Assembly (NCBI RefSeq): GCF_051020975.1 | Contig: NW_027478167.1 | Coordinates: 11,532,001 to 11,596,000, forward strand | Direction: 5' to 3' | From: Osmia lignaria lignaria | Taxonomy: Eukaryota; Arthropoda; Insecta; Hymenoptera; Megachilidae | Length of the DNA stretch: 64,000 nt | Part shown: one piece after another, positions 26,918 to 39,473 of the stretch | Layout: the number at the start of each line of letters is the position of its first letter | Position numbering within the stretch: the stretch's first letter is position 1 | The notes under the pieces: model-generated | Databases searched by the model: none | Seen by the model: only the letters and a program-made list of their open reading frames with translations | Told to the model about the DNA's origin: nothing | Made by a program: the position numbers and the translations under genes

Positions 26918-27980
26918 TTGCAGATTTATCTCAAGGGAAGGGGCCTGACGGACATATTTCGAGATATTTCTTCATCTTGTTGTTCTTCTTCTGCACAGCT
27001 AAGCTGGAAGTGGCATTTGCAGCTCGCAATAGTGCAGAGTTACCTCAAAGAAAGGGGCCACGGTGTTTCTGTATCTCTATTATGTTGGTGCCGCTTCGGA
27101 ACTTTTAAATATCTGGATATATCTCGAGAACTACGCATCTGATCAAAAAATATCATAGAACATAAAAAGTAGGAAACTTAATTCTCTACAAAAAAGGTCG
27201 CTTAACATTTTGCCATAGCTCTCTTCGTTTCCGAGATATTTGCAGATTTATCTCAAGGGAAGGGGCCTGACGGACATATTTCGAGATATTTCTTCTTCTT
27301 GTTGTTCTTCTTCTGCACAGCTAAGCTGGAAGTGGCATTTGCAGGTCGCAATAGTGCAGAGTTATCTCAAAGAAAGGGGCCACGGTGTTTCTGTATCTCT
27401 ATTATGTTGGTGCGGCTTCGGAACTTTTAAATATCTCGATATATCTCGAAAACTACGCTTCTGATCAAAAAATATCAGAGAACGTAAATTGTAGGAAAGA
27501 TAATTCTGTACAAAAAAGGTCTCTTAACATTTTGCCATAGCTCGCTTCGTTTCCGAGATATTTGCAGATTTATCTCAAGGGAAGGGGCCTGACGGACATA
27601 TTTCGAGATATTTCTTCTTCTTGTTGTTCTTCTTCTGCACAGCTAAGGTGGAAGTGGCATTTGCAGTTCGCAATAGTGCAGAGTTATCTCAAAGAAAGGG
27701 GCCACGGTGTTTCTGTATCTCTATTATGTTGGTGCGGCTTCGGAACTTTTAAATATCTTGATATATCTCGAGAACTACGCATCTGATCAAAAAATATCGT
27801 AGAACATAAAAAGTAGGAAACTTAATTCTCTACAAATAAGGTCTCTTAACATTTTGACATAGCTCGCTTGGTTTCCGAGATATTTGCAGATTTATCTCAA
27901 GGGAAGGGGCCTGACGGACATATTTCGAGATATTTCTTCTTCTTGTTGTTCTTCTTCTGCACAGCTAAGCTGGAAGTGGC
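26918..27980 (+). repeat. Large duplication, copy 2, right part
   Basis: Matches 18224-19290, including the TTTTGACATAGC and CGCTTGGTTTCC variants that precede two of the monomers. Confidence 0.9.
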
Positions 27981-29171
27981 ATTTGCAGCTCGCAATAGTG
28001 CAGAGTTATCTCAAAGAAAGGGGCCACGGTGTTTCTGTATCTCTATTATGTTGGTGCGGCTTCGGAACTTTTAAATATCTCGATATATCTCGAAAACTAC
28101 GCTTCTGATCAAAAAATATCAGAGAACGTAAATTGTAGGAAAGATAATTCTGTACAAAAAAGGTCTCTTAACATTTTGCCATAGCTCGCTTCGCTTCCGA
28201 GATATTTGCAGATTTATCTCAAGGGAAGGGGCCTGACGGACATATTTCGAGATATTTCTTCTTCTTGTTGTTCTTCTTCTGCACAGCTAAGCTGGAAGTG
28301 GCATTTGCAGTTCGCAATAGTGCAGAGTTATCTCAAAGAAAGGGGCCACGGTGTTTCTGTATCTCTATTATGTTGGTGCGGCTTCGGAACTTTTAAATAT
28401 CTCGATATATCTCGAAAACTACGCTTCTGATCAAAAAATATCAGAGAACGTAAATTGTAGGAAAGATAATTCTGTACAAAAAAGGTCTCTTAACATTTTG
28501 CCATAGCTCGCTTCGTTTCCGAGATATTTGCAGATTTATCTCAAGGGAAGGGGCCTGACGGACATATTTCGAGATATTTCTTCTTCTTGTTGTTCTTCTT
28601 CTGCACAGCTAAGCTGGAAGTGGCATTTGCAGTTCGCAATAGTGCAGAGTTATCTCAAAGAAAGGGGCCACGGTGTTTCTGTATCTCTATTATGTTGGTG
28701 CGGCTTCGGAACTTTTAAATATCTTGATATATCTCGAGAACTACGCATCTGATCAAAAAATATCATAGAACATAAAAAGTAGGAAACTTAATTCTCTACA
28801 AAAAAGGTCTCTTAACATTTTGCCATAGCTCGCTTCGTTTCCGAGATATTTGCAGATTTATCTCAATGGAAGGGGCCTGACGGGCATATTTCGAGATATT
28901 TCTTCTTCTTGTTGTTCTTCTTCTGCACAGCTAAGCTGGAAGTGGCATTTGCAGCTCGCAATAGTGCAGAGTTATCTCAAAGAAAGGGGCCACGGTGTTT
29001 CTGTATCTCTATTATGTTGGTGCGGCTTCGGAACTTTTAAATATCTTGATATATCTCGAGAACAACGCATCTGATCAAAAAATATCATAGAACATAAAAA
29101 GTAGGAAACTTAATTCTCTACAAAAAAGGTCTCTTAACATTTTGCCATAGCTCGCTTCGTTTCCAAGATAT
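27981..29171 (+). repeat. Monomers with the CAGAGAACG and AATGGAAGG variants
   Basis: The 27884 and 28206 monomers carry the ATCAGAGAACGTAAATTG tail of the 15326-type, and 28206 is preceded by CGCTTCGCTTCC. The 28528 monomer has GCAGTTCGC with a class I tail. The 28850 monomer has TCTCAATGGAAGG, CCTGACGGGCAT and GAGAACAACGC, which recur around 29816 and 33034-34966. Confidence 0.82.
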
Positions 29172-30137
29172 TTGCATATTTATCTCAAGGGAAGGGGCCT
29201 GACGGACATATTTCGAGATATTTCTTCTTCTTGTTGTTCTTCTTCTGCACAGCTAAACTGGAAGTGGCATTAGCGGCTCGCACTAGTGCAGAGTTATCTC
29301 AAAGAAAGGGCCCACGGTGCTTCTGTATCTCTAATATGTTGGTGCGGCTTCGGAACTTTTAAATATCTCGATATATCTCGAGAACTACGCATCTGATCAA
29401 AAAATATCATAGAACATAAAAAGTAGGAAACTTAATTCTCTACAAAAAATGTCTCTTAACATTTTGCCATAGCTCGCCTCGTTTCCGAGATATTTGCAGA
29501 TTTATCTCAAGGGAAGGGGTCTGACGGACATATTTCGAGATATTTCTTCTTCTTGTTGTTCTTCTTCTGCACAGCTAAGCTGGAAGTGGCATTTGCAGCT
29601 CGCAGTAGTGCAGAGTTATCTCAAAGAAAGGGGCCACGGTGTTTCTGTATCTCTATTAGGTTGGTGCGGCTTCGGAACTTTTAAATATCTTGATATATCT
29701 CGAGAACTACGCATCTGATCAAAAAATATCATAGAACATAAAAAGTAGGAAACTTAATTCTCTACAAAAAAGGTCTCTGAACATTTTGCCATAGCTCGCT
29801 TCGTTTCCGAGATATTTGCAGATTTATCTCAATGGAAGGGGCCTGACGGGCATATTTCGAGATATTTCTTCTTCTTGTTGTTCTTCTTCTGCACAGCTAA
29901 GCTGGAAGTGGCATTTGCAGCGCGCAATTGTGCAGAGTTATCTCAAAGAAAGGGGCCACGGTGTTTCTGTATCTCTGTTATGTTGGTGCGGCTTCGGAAC
30001 TTTCAAATATCTTGATATATCTCGAGAACTACGCATCCGATCAAAAAATATCATAGAACATAAAAAGTAGGAAACTTAATTCTCTACAAAAAAGGTCTCT
30101 TAACATTTTGCCATAGCTCGCTTCGTTTCCAAGATAT
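29172..30137 (+). repeat. Trimeric unit, first copy (966 bp)
   Basis: Three monomers (29172, 29494, 29816) are repeated at 30138, 30460 and 30782. Marks are TTTCCAAGATATTTGCATATT, GGCATTAGCGG, GGGCCCACGGTGCTTC and CTCTAATATG in the first; CGCCTCGTTTCC, CGCAGTAGTG and CTATTAGGTTGG in the second; AATGGAAGG, GCGCGCAAT, CTCTGTTATG, CTTTCAAATATC and GCATCCGATC in the third. Confidence 0.92.
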
Positions 30138-31103
30138 TTGCATATTTATCTCAAGGGAAGGGGCCTGACGGACATATTTCGAGATATTTCTTCTTCTTGT
30201 TGTTCTTCTTCTGCACAGCTAAACTGGAAGTGGCATTAGCGGCTCGCACTAGTGCAGAGTTATCTCAAAGAAAGGGCCCACGGTGCTTCTGTATCTCTAA
30301 TATGTTGGTGCGGCTTCGGAACTTTTAAATATCTCGATATATCTCGAGAACTACGCATCTGATCAAAAAATATCATAGAACATAAAAAGTAGGAAACTTA
30401 ATTCTCTACAAAAAATGTCTCTTAACATTTTGCCATAGCTCGCCTCGTTTCCGAGATATTTGCAGATTTATCTCAAGGGAAGGGGTCTGACGGACATATT
30501 TCGAGATATTTCTTCTTCTTGTTGTTCTTCTTCTGCACAGCTAAGCTGGAAGTGGCATTTGCAGCTCGCAGTAGTGCAGAGTTATCTCAAAGAAAGGGGC
30601 CACGGTGTTTCTGTATCTCTATTAGGTTGGTGCGGCTTCGGAACTTTTAAATATCTTGATATATCTCGAGAACTACGCATCTGATCAAAAAATATCATAG
30701 AACATAAAAAGTAGGAAACTTAATTCTCTACAAAAAAGGTCTCTGAACATTTTGCCATAGCTCGCTTCGTTTCCGAGATATTTGCAGATTTATCTCAATG
30801 GAAGGGGCCTGACGGGCATATTTCGAGATATTTCTTCTTCTTGTTGTTCTTCTTCTGCACAGCTAAGCTGGAAGTGGCATTTGCAGCGCGCAATAGTGCA
30901 GAGTTATCTCAAAGAAAGGGGCCACGGTGTTTCTGTATCTCTGTTATGTTGGTGCGGCTTCGGAACTTTCAAATATCTTGATATATCTCGAGAACTACGC
31001 ATCCGATCAAAAAATATCATAGAACATAAAAAGTAGGAAACTTAATTCTCTACAAAAAAGGTCTCTTAACATTTTGCCATAGCTCGCTTCGTTTCCGAGA
31101 TAT
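30138..31103 (+). repeat. Trimeric unit, second copy (966 bp)
   Basis: Copy of 29172-30137. The one difference I found by eye is CGCAATAGTG here against CGCAATTGTG near 29926. Both first monomers share the in-frame TAG (29271-29273 and 30237-30239). Confidence 0.92.
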
Positions 31104-31342
31104 TTGCAGATATATCTCAAGGGAAGGGGCCTGACGGACATATTTCGAGATATTTCTTCTTCTTGTTGTTCTTCTTCTGCACAGCTAAGCTGGAAGTGGC
31201 ATTTGCAGCTCGCAATAGTGCAGAGATATCTCAAAGAAAGGGGCCACGGTGTTTCTGTATCTCTATTATGTTGGTGCGGCTTCGGAACTTTTAAATATCT
31301 TGATATATCTCGAGAACTACGCGTCTGATCAAAAAATATCAT
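31007..31342 (-). other. Longest antisense open frame (111 codons), judged non-coding
   Basis: The monomer at 31104 combines two changes that remove reverse-strand stops: GAGATATCTC in place of GAGTTATCTC, and GATATATCTC in place of GATTTATCTC. The reverse frame therefore runs from an ATG at 31342 for 111 codons, through the whole body of the monomer. Shorter 76-codon reverse frames open in eight other monomers with the first change only. The length is explained by two point changes in satellite sequence. Confidence 0.7.
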
Positions 31343-32711
31343 AGAACATAAAAAGTGGGAAACATAATTCTCTACAAAAAAGGTCTCTTAACATTTTGCC
31401 ATAGCTCGCTTCGTTTCCGAGATATTTGCAGATTTATCTCAAGGGAAGGGGCCTAACGGACATATTTCCAGATATTTCTTCTTCTTGTTGTTCTTCTTCT
31501 GCACAGCTAAGCTGGAAGTGGCATTTGCGGCTCGCACTAGTGCAGAGTTATCTCAAAGAAAGGGGCCACGGTGTTTCTGTATCTCTATTATGTTGGTGCG
31601 GCTTCGGAACTTTTAAATATCTTGATATATCTCGAGAACTACGCATCTGATCAAAAAATATCATAGAACATAAAAAGTAGGAAACTTAATTCTCTACAAA
31701 AAAGGTCGCTTAACATTTTGCCATAGCTCTCTTCGTTTCCGAGATATTTGCAGATTTATCTCAAGGGAAGGGGCCTGACGGACATATTTCGAGATATTTC
31801 TTCTTCTTGTTGTTCTTCTTCTGCACAGCTAAGCTGGAAGTGGCATTTGCAGGTCGCAATAGTGCAGAGTTATCTCAAAGAAAGGGGCCACGGTGTTTCT
31901 GTATCTCTAATGTTGGTGCGGCTTCGGAACTTTTAAATATCTCGATATATCTCGAAAACTACGCTTCTGATCAAAAAATATCAGAGAACGTAAATTGTAG
32001 GAAAGATAATTCTGTACAAAAAAGGTCTCTTAACATTTTGCCATAGCTCGCTTCGTTTCCGACATATTTGCAGATTTATCTCAAGGGAAGGGGCCTGACG
32101 GACATATTTCGAGATATTTCTTCTTCTTGTTGTTCTTCTTCTGCACAGCTAAGCTGGAAGTGGCATTTGCAGTTCGCAATAGTGCAGAGTTATCTCAAAG
32201 AAAGGGGCCACGGTGTTTCTGTATCTCTATTATGTTGGTGCGGCTTCGGAACTTTTAAATATCTTGATATATCTCGAGAACTACGCATCTGATCAAAAAA
32301 TATCGTAGAACATAAAAAGTAGGAAACTTAATTCTCTACAAATAAGGTCTCTTAACATTTTGCCATAGCTCGCTTGGTTTCCGAGATATTTGCAGATTTA
32401 TCTCAAGGGAAGGGGCCTGACGGACATATTTCGAGATATTTCTTCTTCTTGTTGTTCTTCTTCTGCACAGCTAAGCTGGAAGTGGCATTTGCAGCTCGCA
32501 ATAGTGCAGATTTACCTCATAGAAAGGGGCCACGGTGTTTCTGTATCTCTATTATGTTGGTGCCGCTTCGGAACTTTTAAATATCTCGATATATCTCGAA
32601 AACTACGCTTCTGATCAAAAAATATCATAGAACATAAATTGTAGGAAACATAATTCTCTACAAATAAGGTCTCTTAACATTTTGCCATAGCTCGCTTCGT
32701 TTCCGAGATAT
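31104..32711 (+). repeat. Condensed partial copy of the large block
   Basis: Five monomers resemble 14038, 14682, 15326, 17902 and 18224 in that order, with intermediate monomers absent. Marks are GAGATATCTCAAAG at 31104, CCTAACGG with TTTCCAGATATTTC at 31426, GCAGGTCGC with CAGAGAACG at 31748, GCAGTTCGC with ATCGTAGAAC at 32068, and GGTGCCGCTTCGG at 32390. The last one ends in a class II tail instead of the class I tail of 18224. Confidence 0.82.
31748..32067 (+). repeat. 320-bp monomer with 2-bp deletion
   Basis: GTATCTCTAATGTTGG replaces GTATCTCTATTATGTTGG. The forward frame shifts and closes early. It is the only 2-bp length change found. Confidence 0.92.
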
Positions 32712-33033
32712 TTGCAGATTTATCTCAAGGGAAGGGGCCTGACGGACATATTTCGAGATATTTCTTCTTCTTGTTGTTCTTCTTCTGCACAGCTAAGCTG
32801 AAAGTGGCATTTACAGCTCGCAATAGTGCAAAGTTATCTCAAAGAAAGGGGCCACGGTGTTTCTGTATCTCTATTATGTTGGTGCGGCTTCGGAACTTTT
32901 AAATATCTCGATATATCTCGAAAACTACGCTTCTGATCAAAAAATATCATAGAACATAAATTGTAGGAAACTTAATTCTCTACAAAAAAGGTCTCTTAAC
33001 ATTTTGCCATAGCTCTCTTCGTTTCCGAGATAT
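32712..33033 (+). repeat. Monomer with in-frame TGA
   Basis: AAGCTGAAAGTGG creates TGA at 32799-32801, and the monomer has TTTACAGCTCG with GCAAAGTTATC. The same TGA change appears in the monomer at 37220. Confidence 0.88.
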
Positions 33034-34643
33034 TTGCAGATTTATCTCAAGGGAAGGGGCCTGACGGACATATTTCGAGATATTTCTTCTTCTTGTTGTT
33101 CTTCTTCTGCACAGCTAAGCTGGAAGTGGCATTTGCAGCTCGCAATAGTGCAGAGTTATCTCAAAGAAAGGGGCCACGGTGTTTCTGTATCTCTATTATG
33201 TTGGTGCGGCTTCGGAACTTTTAAATATCTTGATATATCTCGAGAACAACGCATCTGATCAAAAAATATCATAGAACATAAAAAGTATGAAACTTAATTC
33301 TCTACAAAAAAGGTCTCTTAACATTTTGCCATAGCTCGCTTCGTTTCCGAGACATTTGCATATTTATCTCAAGGGAAGGGGCCTGACGGACATATTTCGA
33401 GATATTTCTTCTTCTTGTTGTTCTTCTTCTGCACAGCTAAGCTGGAAGTGGCATTTGCGGCTCGCACTAGTGCAGAGTTATCTCAAAGAAAGGGGCCACG
33501 GTGTTTCTGTATCTCTATTATGTTGGTGCGGCTTCGGAACTTTTAAATATCTCGATATATCTCGAAAACTACGCTTCTGATCAAAAAATATCATAGAACA
33601 TAAATTGCAGGAAACATAATTCTCTACAAAAAAGGTCTCTTAACATTTTGCCATAGCTCGCTTCGTTTCCGAGATATTTGCAGATATATCTCAAGGGAAG
33701 GGGCCTGACGGACATATTTCGAGATATTTCTTCTTCTTGTTGTTCTTCTTCTGCACAGCTAAGCTGGAAGTGGCATTTACAGCTCGCAATAGTGCAGAGT
33801 TATCTCAAAGAAAGGGGCCACGGTGTTTCTGTATCTCTATTATGTTGGTGCGGCTTCGGAACTTTTAAATATCTTGATATATCTCGAGAACTACGCCTCT
33901 GATCGAAAAATATCATAGAACATAAAAAGTAGGAAACTTAATTCTCTACAAAAAACGTCTCTTAACATTTTGCCATAGCTCGCTTCGTTTCCGAGATATT
34001 TGCAGATGTATCTCAAGGGAAGGGGCCTGACAGACATATTTCGAGATATTTCTTCTTCTTGTTGTTCTTCTTCTGCACAGCTAAGCTGGAAGTGGCATTT
34101 GCAGCTCGCAATAGTGCAGAGTTATCTCAAAGAAAGGGGCCACGGTGTTTCTGTATCTCTATTATGTTGGTGCGGCTTCGGAACTTTTAAATATCTTGAT
34201 ATATCTCGAGAACAACGCATCTGATCAAAAAATATCATAGAACATAAAAAGTAGAAAACTTAATTCTCTACAAAAAAGGTCTCTTAACATTTTGCCATAG
34301 CTCGCTTCGTTTCCGAGATATTTGCATATTTATCTCAAGGGAAGGGGCCTGACGGACATATTTCGAGATATTTCTTCTTCTTGTTGTTCTTCTTCTGCAC
34401 AGCTAAGCTGGAAGTGGCATTTGCGGCTCGCACTAGTGCAGAGTTATCTCAAAGAAAGGGCCCACGGTGCTTCTGTATCTCTATTATGTTGGTGCGGCTT
34501 CGGAACTTTTAAATATCTCGATATATCTCGAGAACTACGCATCTGATCAAAAAATATCATAGAACATAAAAAGTAGGAAACTTAATTCTCTACAAAAAAT
34601 GTCTCTTAACATTTTGCCATAGCTCGCTTCGTTTCCGAGATAT
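33034..34643 (+). repeat. Trimer-related units with the GAACAACGC variant
   Basis: Monomers at 33034 and 34000 share GAGAACAACGC, and each is followed by a GCATATTTATC monomer (33356, 34322), a 966-bp spacing. The monomer at 33678 lies between, with TTTACAGCTCG and GCCTCTGATCG. The monomer at 34322 has GGGCCCACGGTGCTTC as in 29172. Confidence 0.84.
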
Positions 34644-35287
34644 TTGCAGATTTATCTCAAGGGAAGGGGTCTGACGGACATATTTCGAGATATTTCTTCT
34701 TCTTGTTGTTCTTCTTCTGCACAGCTAAGCTGGAAGTGGCATTTGCAGCTCGCAGTAGTGCAGAGTTATCTCAAAGAAAGGGGCCACGGTGTTTCTGTAT
34801 CTCTATTAGGTTGGTGCGGCTTCGGAACTTTTAAATATCTTGATATATCTCGAGAACTACGCATCTGATCAAAAAATATCATAGAACATAAAAAGTAGGA
34901 AACTTAATTCTCTACAAAAAAGGTCTCTTAACATTCTGCCATAGCTCGCTTCGTTTCCGAGATATTTGCAGATTTATCACAATGGAAGGGGCCTGACGGG
35001 CATATTTCGAGATATTTCTTCTTCTTGTTGTTCTTCTTCTGCACAGCTAAGCTGGAAGTGGCATTTGCGGCTCGCACTAGTGCAGAGTTATCTCAAAGAA
35101 AGGGGCCACGGTGTTTCTGTATCCCTATTATGTTGGTGCGGCTTCGGAACTTTTAAATATCGCGATATATCTCGAAAACTACGCTTCTGATCAAAAAATA
35201 TCATAGAACATAAATTGTAGGAAACATAATTCTCTACAAAAAACGTCTCTTAACATTTTGCCATAGCTCGCTTCGTTTCCGAGATAT
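34000..35287 (+). repeat. Diverged copy of the 28850-30137 region
   Basis: The order at 34000, 34322, 34644 and 34966 parallels 28850, 29172, 29494 and 29816 at an offset of 5150 bp (16 monomers less 2 bp). Shared marks are GAACAACGC, GGGCCCACGGTGCTTC, CGCAGTAGTG with CTATTAGGTTGG, and AATGGAAGG with GACGGGCAT. The last monomer then switches to GCGGCTCGCACTAG and ATCGCGATATATC, as at 20156. Confidence 0.82.
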
Positions 35288-35609
35288 TTGCAGATTCAAC
35301 TCAAAGGAACTGGCCTGACGGACATATTTCGAGATATTTCTTCTTCTTGTTGTTCTTCCTCTGCACAGCTAAGCTGGAAGTGGCATTTGCAGCTCGCAAT
35401 AGTGCAGAGTTATCTCAACGAAAGGGGCCACGGTGTTTCTGTATCTCTATTATGTTGGTGCGGCTTCGGAACTTTTAAATATCTTGATATATCTCGAGAA
35501 CTACGCGTCCGATCAAAAAATATCATAGAACATAAAAAGTAGGAAACTTAATTCTCTACAAAAACGGTTTCTTAACATTTTGCCATAGCTCGCTTCGTTT
35601 CCGAGATAT
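35288..35609 (+). repeat. Mosaic of CAGATTCAACTC subtype and the 19512-type tail
   Basis: The 5' part is CAGATTCAACTCAAAGGAAC, and the 3' part has CTCAACGAAAGG, GCGTCCGATC and AAAACGGTTTC like 19512. This joins two subtypes seen separately elsewhere. Confidence 0.8.
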
Positions 35610-38600
35610 TTGCAGATATATTTCAAGGGAAGGGGCCTGACGGACATATTTCGAGATATTTCTTCTTCTTGTTGTTCTTCTTCTGCACAGCTAAGCTGGA
35701 AGTGGCATTTGCGGCTCGCACTAGTGCAGAGTTATCTCAAAGAAAGGGGCCACGGTGTTTCTGTATCTCTATTATGTTGGTGCGGCTTCGGAACTTTTAA
35801 ATATCTCGATATATCTCGAAAACTACGCTTCTGATCAAAAAATATCATAGAACATAGATTGTAGGAAACATAATTCTCTACAAAAAACGTCTCTTAACAT
35901 TTTGCCATAGCTCGCTTCGTTTCCGAGATATGTGCAGATTTATCTCAAGGGAAGGGGCCTGACGGACATATTTCGAGATATTTCTTCTTCTTGTTGTTCT
36001 TCTTCTGCACAGCTAAGCTGGAAGTGGCATTTGCGGCTCGCACTAGTGCAGAGTTATCTCAAAGAAAGGGGCCACGGTGTTTCTGTATCTCTATTATGTT
36101 GGTGCGGCTTCGGAACTTTTAAATATCTCGATATATCTCGAAAACTACGCTTCTGATCAAAAAATATCATAGAACATAAATTGTAGGAAACATAATTCTC
36201 TACAAAAAACGTCTCTTAACATTTTGCCATAGCTCGCTTCGTTTCCGAGATATTTGCAGATTTATCTCAAGGGAAGGGGCCTAACGGACATATTTCGAGA
36301 TATTTCTTCTTCTTGTTGTTCTTCTTGTGCACAGCTAAACTGGAAGTGGCATTTCCAGCTCGCAATAGTGCAGAGTTATCTCAAAGAAAGGGGCCACGGT
36401 GTTTCTGCATCTCTATTATGTTGGTGCGGCTTCGGAACTTTTAAATATCTTGATATATCTCGAGAACTACGCATCTGATCAAAAAATATCATAGAACATA
36501 AAAAGTAGGAAACTTAATTCTCTACAAAAAAGGTCGCTTAACATTTTGCCATAGCTCTCTTCGTTTCCGAGATATTTGCAGATTTATCTCAAGGGAAGGG
36601 GCCTGACGGACATATTTCGAGATATTTCTTCTTCTTGTTGTCCTTCTTCTGCACAGCTAAGCTGTAAGTGGCATTTGCAGCTCGCAATAGTGCAGAGTTA
36701 TCTCAAAGAAAGGGGCCACGGTGTTTCTGTATCTCTATTATGTTGGTGCGGCTTCGGAACTTTTAAATATCTTGATATATCTCGAGAACTACGCGTCGGA
36801 TCAAAAAATATCATAGAACATAAAAAGTAGGAAACATAATTCTCTACAAAAAAGGTCTCTTAACATTTTGCCATAGCTCGCTTCGTTTCCGAGATATTTG
36901 CAGATTTATCTCAAGGGAAGGGGCCTGACGGACATATTTCGAGATATTTCTTCTTCTTGTTGTTCTTCTTCTGCGCAGCTAAGCTGGAAGTGGCATTTGC
37001 AGCTCGCAATAGTGCAGAGATATCTCAAAGAAAGGGGCCACGGTGTTTCTGTATCTCTATTATGTTGGTGCGGCTTCGGAACTTTTAAATATCTTGATAT
37101 ATCTCGAGAACTACGCGTCTGATCAAAAAATATCATAGAACATAAAAAGTAGGAAACATAATTCTCTACAAAAAAGGTCTCTTAACATTTTGCCATAGCT
37201 CGCTTCGTTTCCGAGATATTTGCAGATTTATCTCAAGGGAAGGGGCCTGACGGACATATTTCGAGATATTTCTTCTTCTTGTTGTTCTTCTTCTGCACAG
37301 CTAAGCTGAAAGTGGCATTTGCAGCTCGCAATAGTGCAGAGTTATCTCAAAGAAAGGGGCCACGCTGTTTCTGTATCTCTATTATGTTGGTGCGGCTTCG
37401 GAACTTTTAAATATCTTGATATATCTCGAGAACTACGCATCTGATCAAAAAATATCATGGAACATAAAAAGTAGAAAACTTAATTCTCTACAGAAAAGGT
37501 CTCTTAACATTTTGCCATAGCTCGCTTCGTTTCCGAGATACTTGCCGATTTATCTCAAGGGAAGGGGCCTGACGGACATATTTCGAGATATTTCTTCTTC
37601 TTGTTGTTCTTCTTCTGCACAGCTAAGCTGGAAGTGGCATTTGCAGCTCGCAATTGTGCAGAGTTATCTCAAAGAAAGGGGCCACGGTGTTTCTGTATCT
37701 CTATTATGTTGGTGCGGCTTCGGAACTTTTAAATATCTCGATATATCTCGAGAACTACGCATCTGATCAAAAAATATCATAGAACATAAAAAGTAGGAAA
37801 CTTAATTCTCTACAAATAAGGTCTGTTAACATTTTGGCATAGCTCGCTTCGTTTCCGAGATATTTGCAGATTTATCTCAAGGGAAGGGGCCTGACGGACA
37901 TATTTCGAGATATTTCTTCTTCTTGTTGTTCTTCTCCTGCACAGCTAAGCTGGAAGTGGCATTTGCAGTTCGCAATAGTGCAGAGTTATCGCAAAGAAAG
38001 GGGCCACGGTGTTTCTGTATCTCTATTATGTTGGTGCGGCTTCGGAACTTTTAAATATCTTGATATATCTCGAGAACTACGCATCTGATCAAAAAATATC
38101 ATAGAACATAAAAAGTAGGAAACCTAATTCTCTACAAAAAAGGTCTCTTAACGTTTTGCAATAGCTCGCTTCGTTTCCGAGATATTTGCAGATTTATCTC
38201 AAGGGAGGGGTCCTGACGGACATATTTCGAGATATTTCTTCTTCTTGTTGTTCTTCTTCTGCACAGCTAAACTGGAAGTGGCATTTGCGGCTCGTAATAG
38301 TGCAGAGTTATCCCAAAGAAAGGGGCCACGCTGTTTCTGTATCTCTATTATGTTGGTGCGGCTTCGGAACTTTTAAATATCTCGATATATCTCGAAAACT
38401 ACGCTTCTGATCAAAAAATATCATAGAACATAAATTGTAGGAAACATAATTCTCTACAAAAAAGGTCTCTTAACATTTTGCCATAGCTCGCTTCGTTTCC
38501 GAGATATTTGCAGATTTATCTCAAGGGAAGGGGCCTAACGGACATATTTCCAGATATTTCTTCTTCTTGTTGTTCTTCTTCTGCACAGCTAAGCTGGAAG

Positions 38601-39151
38601 TGGCATTTGCGGCTCGCACTAGTGCAGAGTTATCTCAAAGAAAGGGGCCACGGTGTTTCTGTATCTCTATTAAGTTGGTGCAGCTTCAGGACTTTTAAAT
38701 ATCTTGATATATCTCGAGAACTACGCATCTGATCAAAAAATATCATGGAACATAAAAAGTAGAAAACTTAATTCTCTACAGAAAAGGTCTCTTAACATTT
38801 TGCCATAGCTCGCTTCGTTTCCGAGATATTTGCAGATTTATCTCAAGGGAAGGGTCCTGATGGACATATTTCGAGATATTTCTTCTTCTTGTTGTTCTTC
38901 TTCTGCACCGCTAAACTGGAAGTGGCATTTCCAGCTCGCAATAGTGCAGAGTTATCCCAAAGAAAGGGGCCACGCTGTTTCTGTATCTCTATTATGTTGG
39001 TGCGGCTTCGGAACTTTTAAATATCTCGATATATCTCGAAAACTACGCTTCTGATCAAAAAATATCATAGAACATAAATTGTAGGAAACATAATTCTCTA
39101 CAAAAAAGGTCTCTTAATATTTTGCCATAGCTCGCTTCGTTTCCGAGATAT
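35610..39151 (+). repeat. Third, shuffled copy of the large block
   Basis: Eleven monomers resemble members of the large block but in a shortened, reordered series: 35610 like 19834, 35932 like 20478, 36254 like 9852/20800 (CTTGTGCACAGC), 36576 like 13716/24986 (GCGTCGGATC), 36898 like 10174, 37220 mosaic, 37542 like 10818, 37864 like 11140 (CTTCTCCTGCAC), 38186 like 11462, 38508 like 14682 (CTATTAAGTTGG), 38830 like 11784. Private changes include AAGCTGTAAGTGG at 36576 and TGCACCGCTAAAC at 38830. Confidence 0.85.
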
Positions 39152-39473
39152 TTGCAGATATATCTCAAGGGAAGGGGCCTGACGGACATATTTCGAGATA
39201 TTTCTTCTTCTTGTTGTTCTTCTTCTGCACAGCTAAGCTGGAAGTGGCATTTGCAGCTCGCAATAGTGCAGAGTTATCTCAAAGAAAGGGGCCACGGTGT
39301 TTCTGTATCTCTATTATGTTGGTGAGGCTTCGGAACTTTTAAATATCTCGATATATCTCGAAAACTGCGCTTCTGATCAAAAAATATCATAGACCATAAC
39401 GTGTAGGAAACATAATTCTCTACAAAAAAGGTCTCTTAACATTTTGCCATAGCTCGCTTCGTTTCCGAGATAT
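39152..39473 (+). repeat. Monomer with in-frame TGA and unusual tail
   Basis: GGTGAGGCTTCGG gives TGA at 39323-39325. The tail reads GAAAACTGCGC and ATAGACCATAACGTGTAGG, a combination I did not see elsewhere. Confidence 0.85.
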
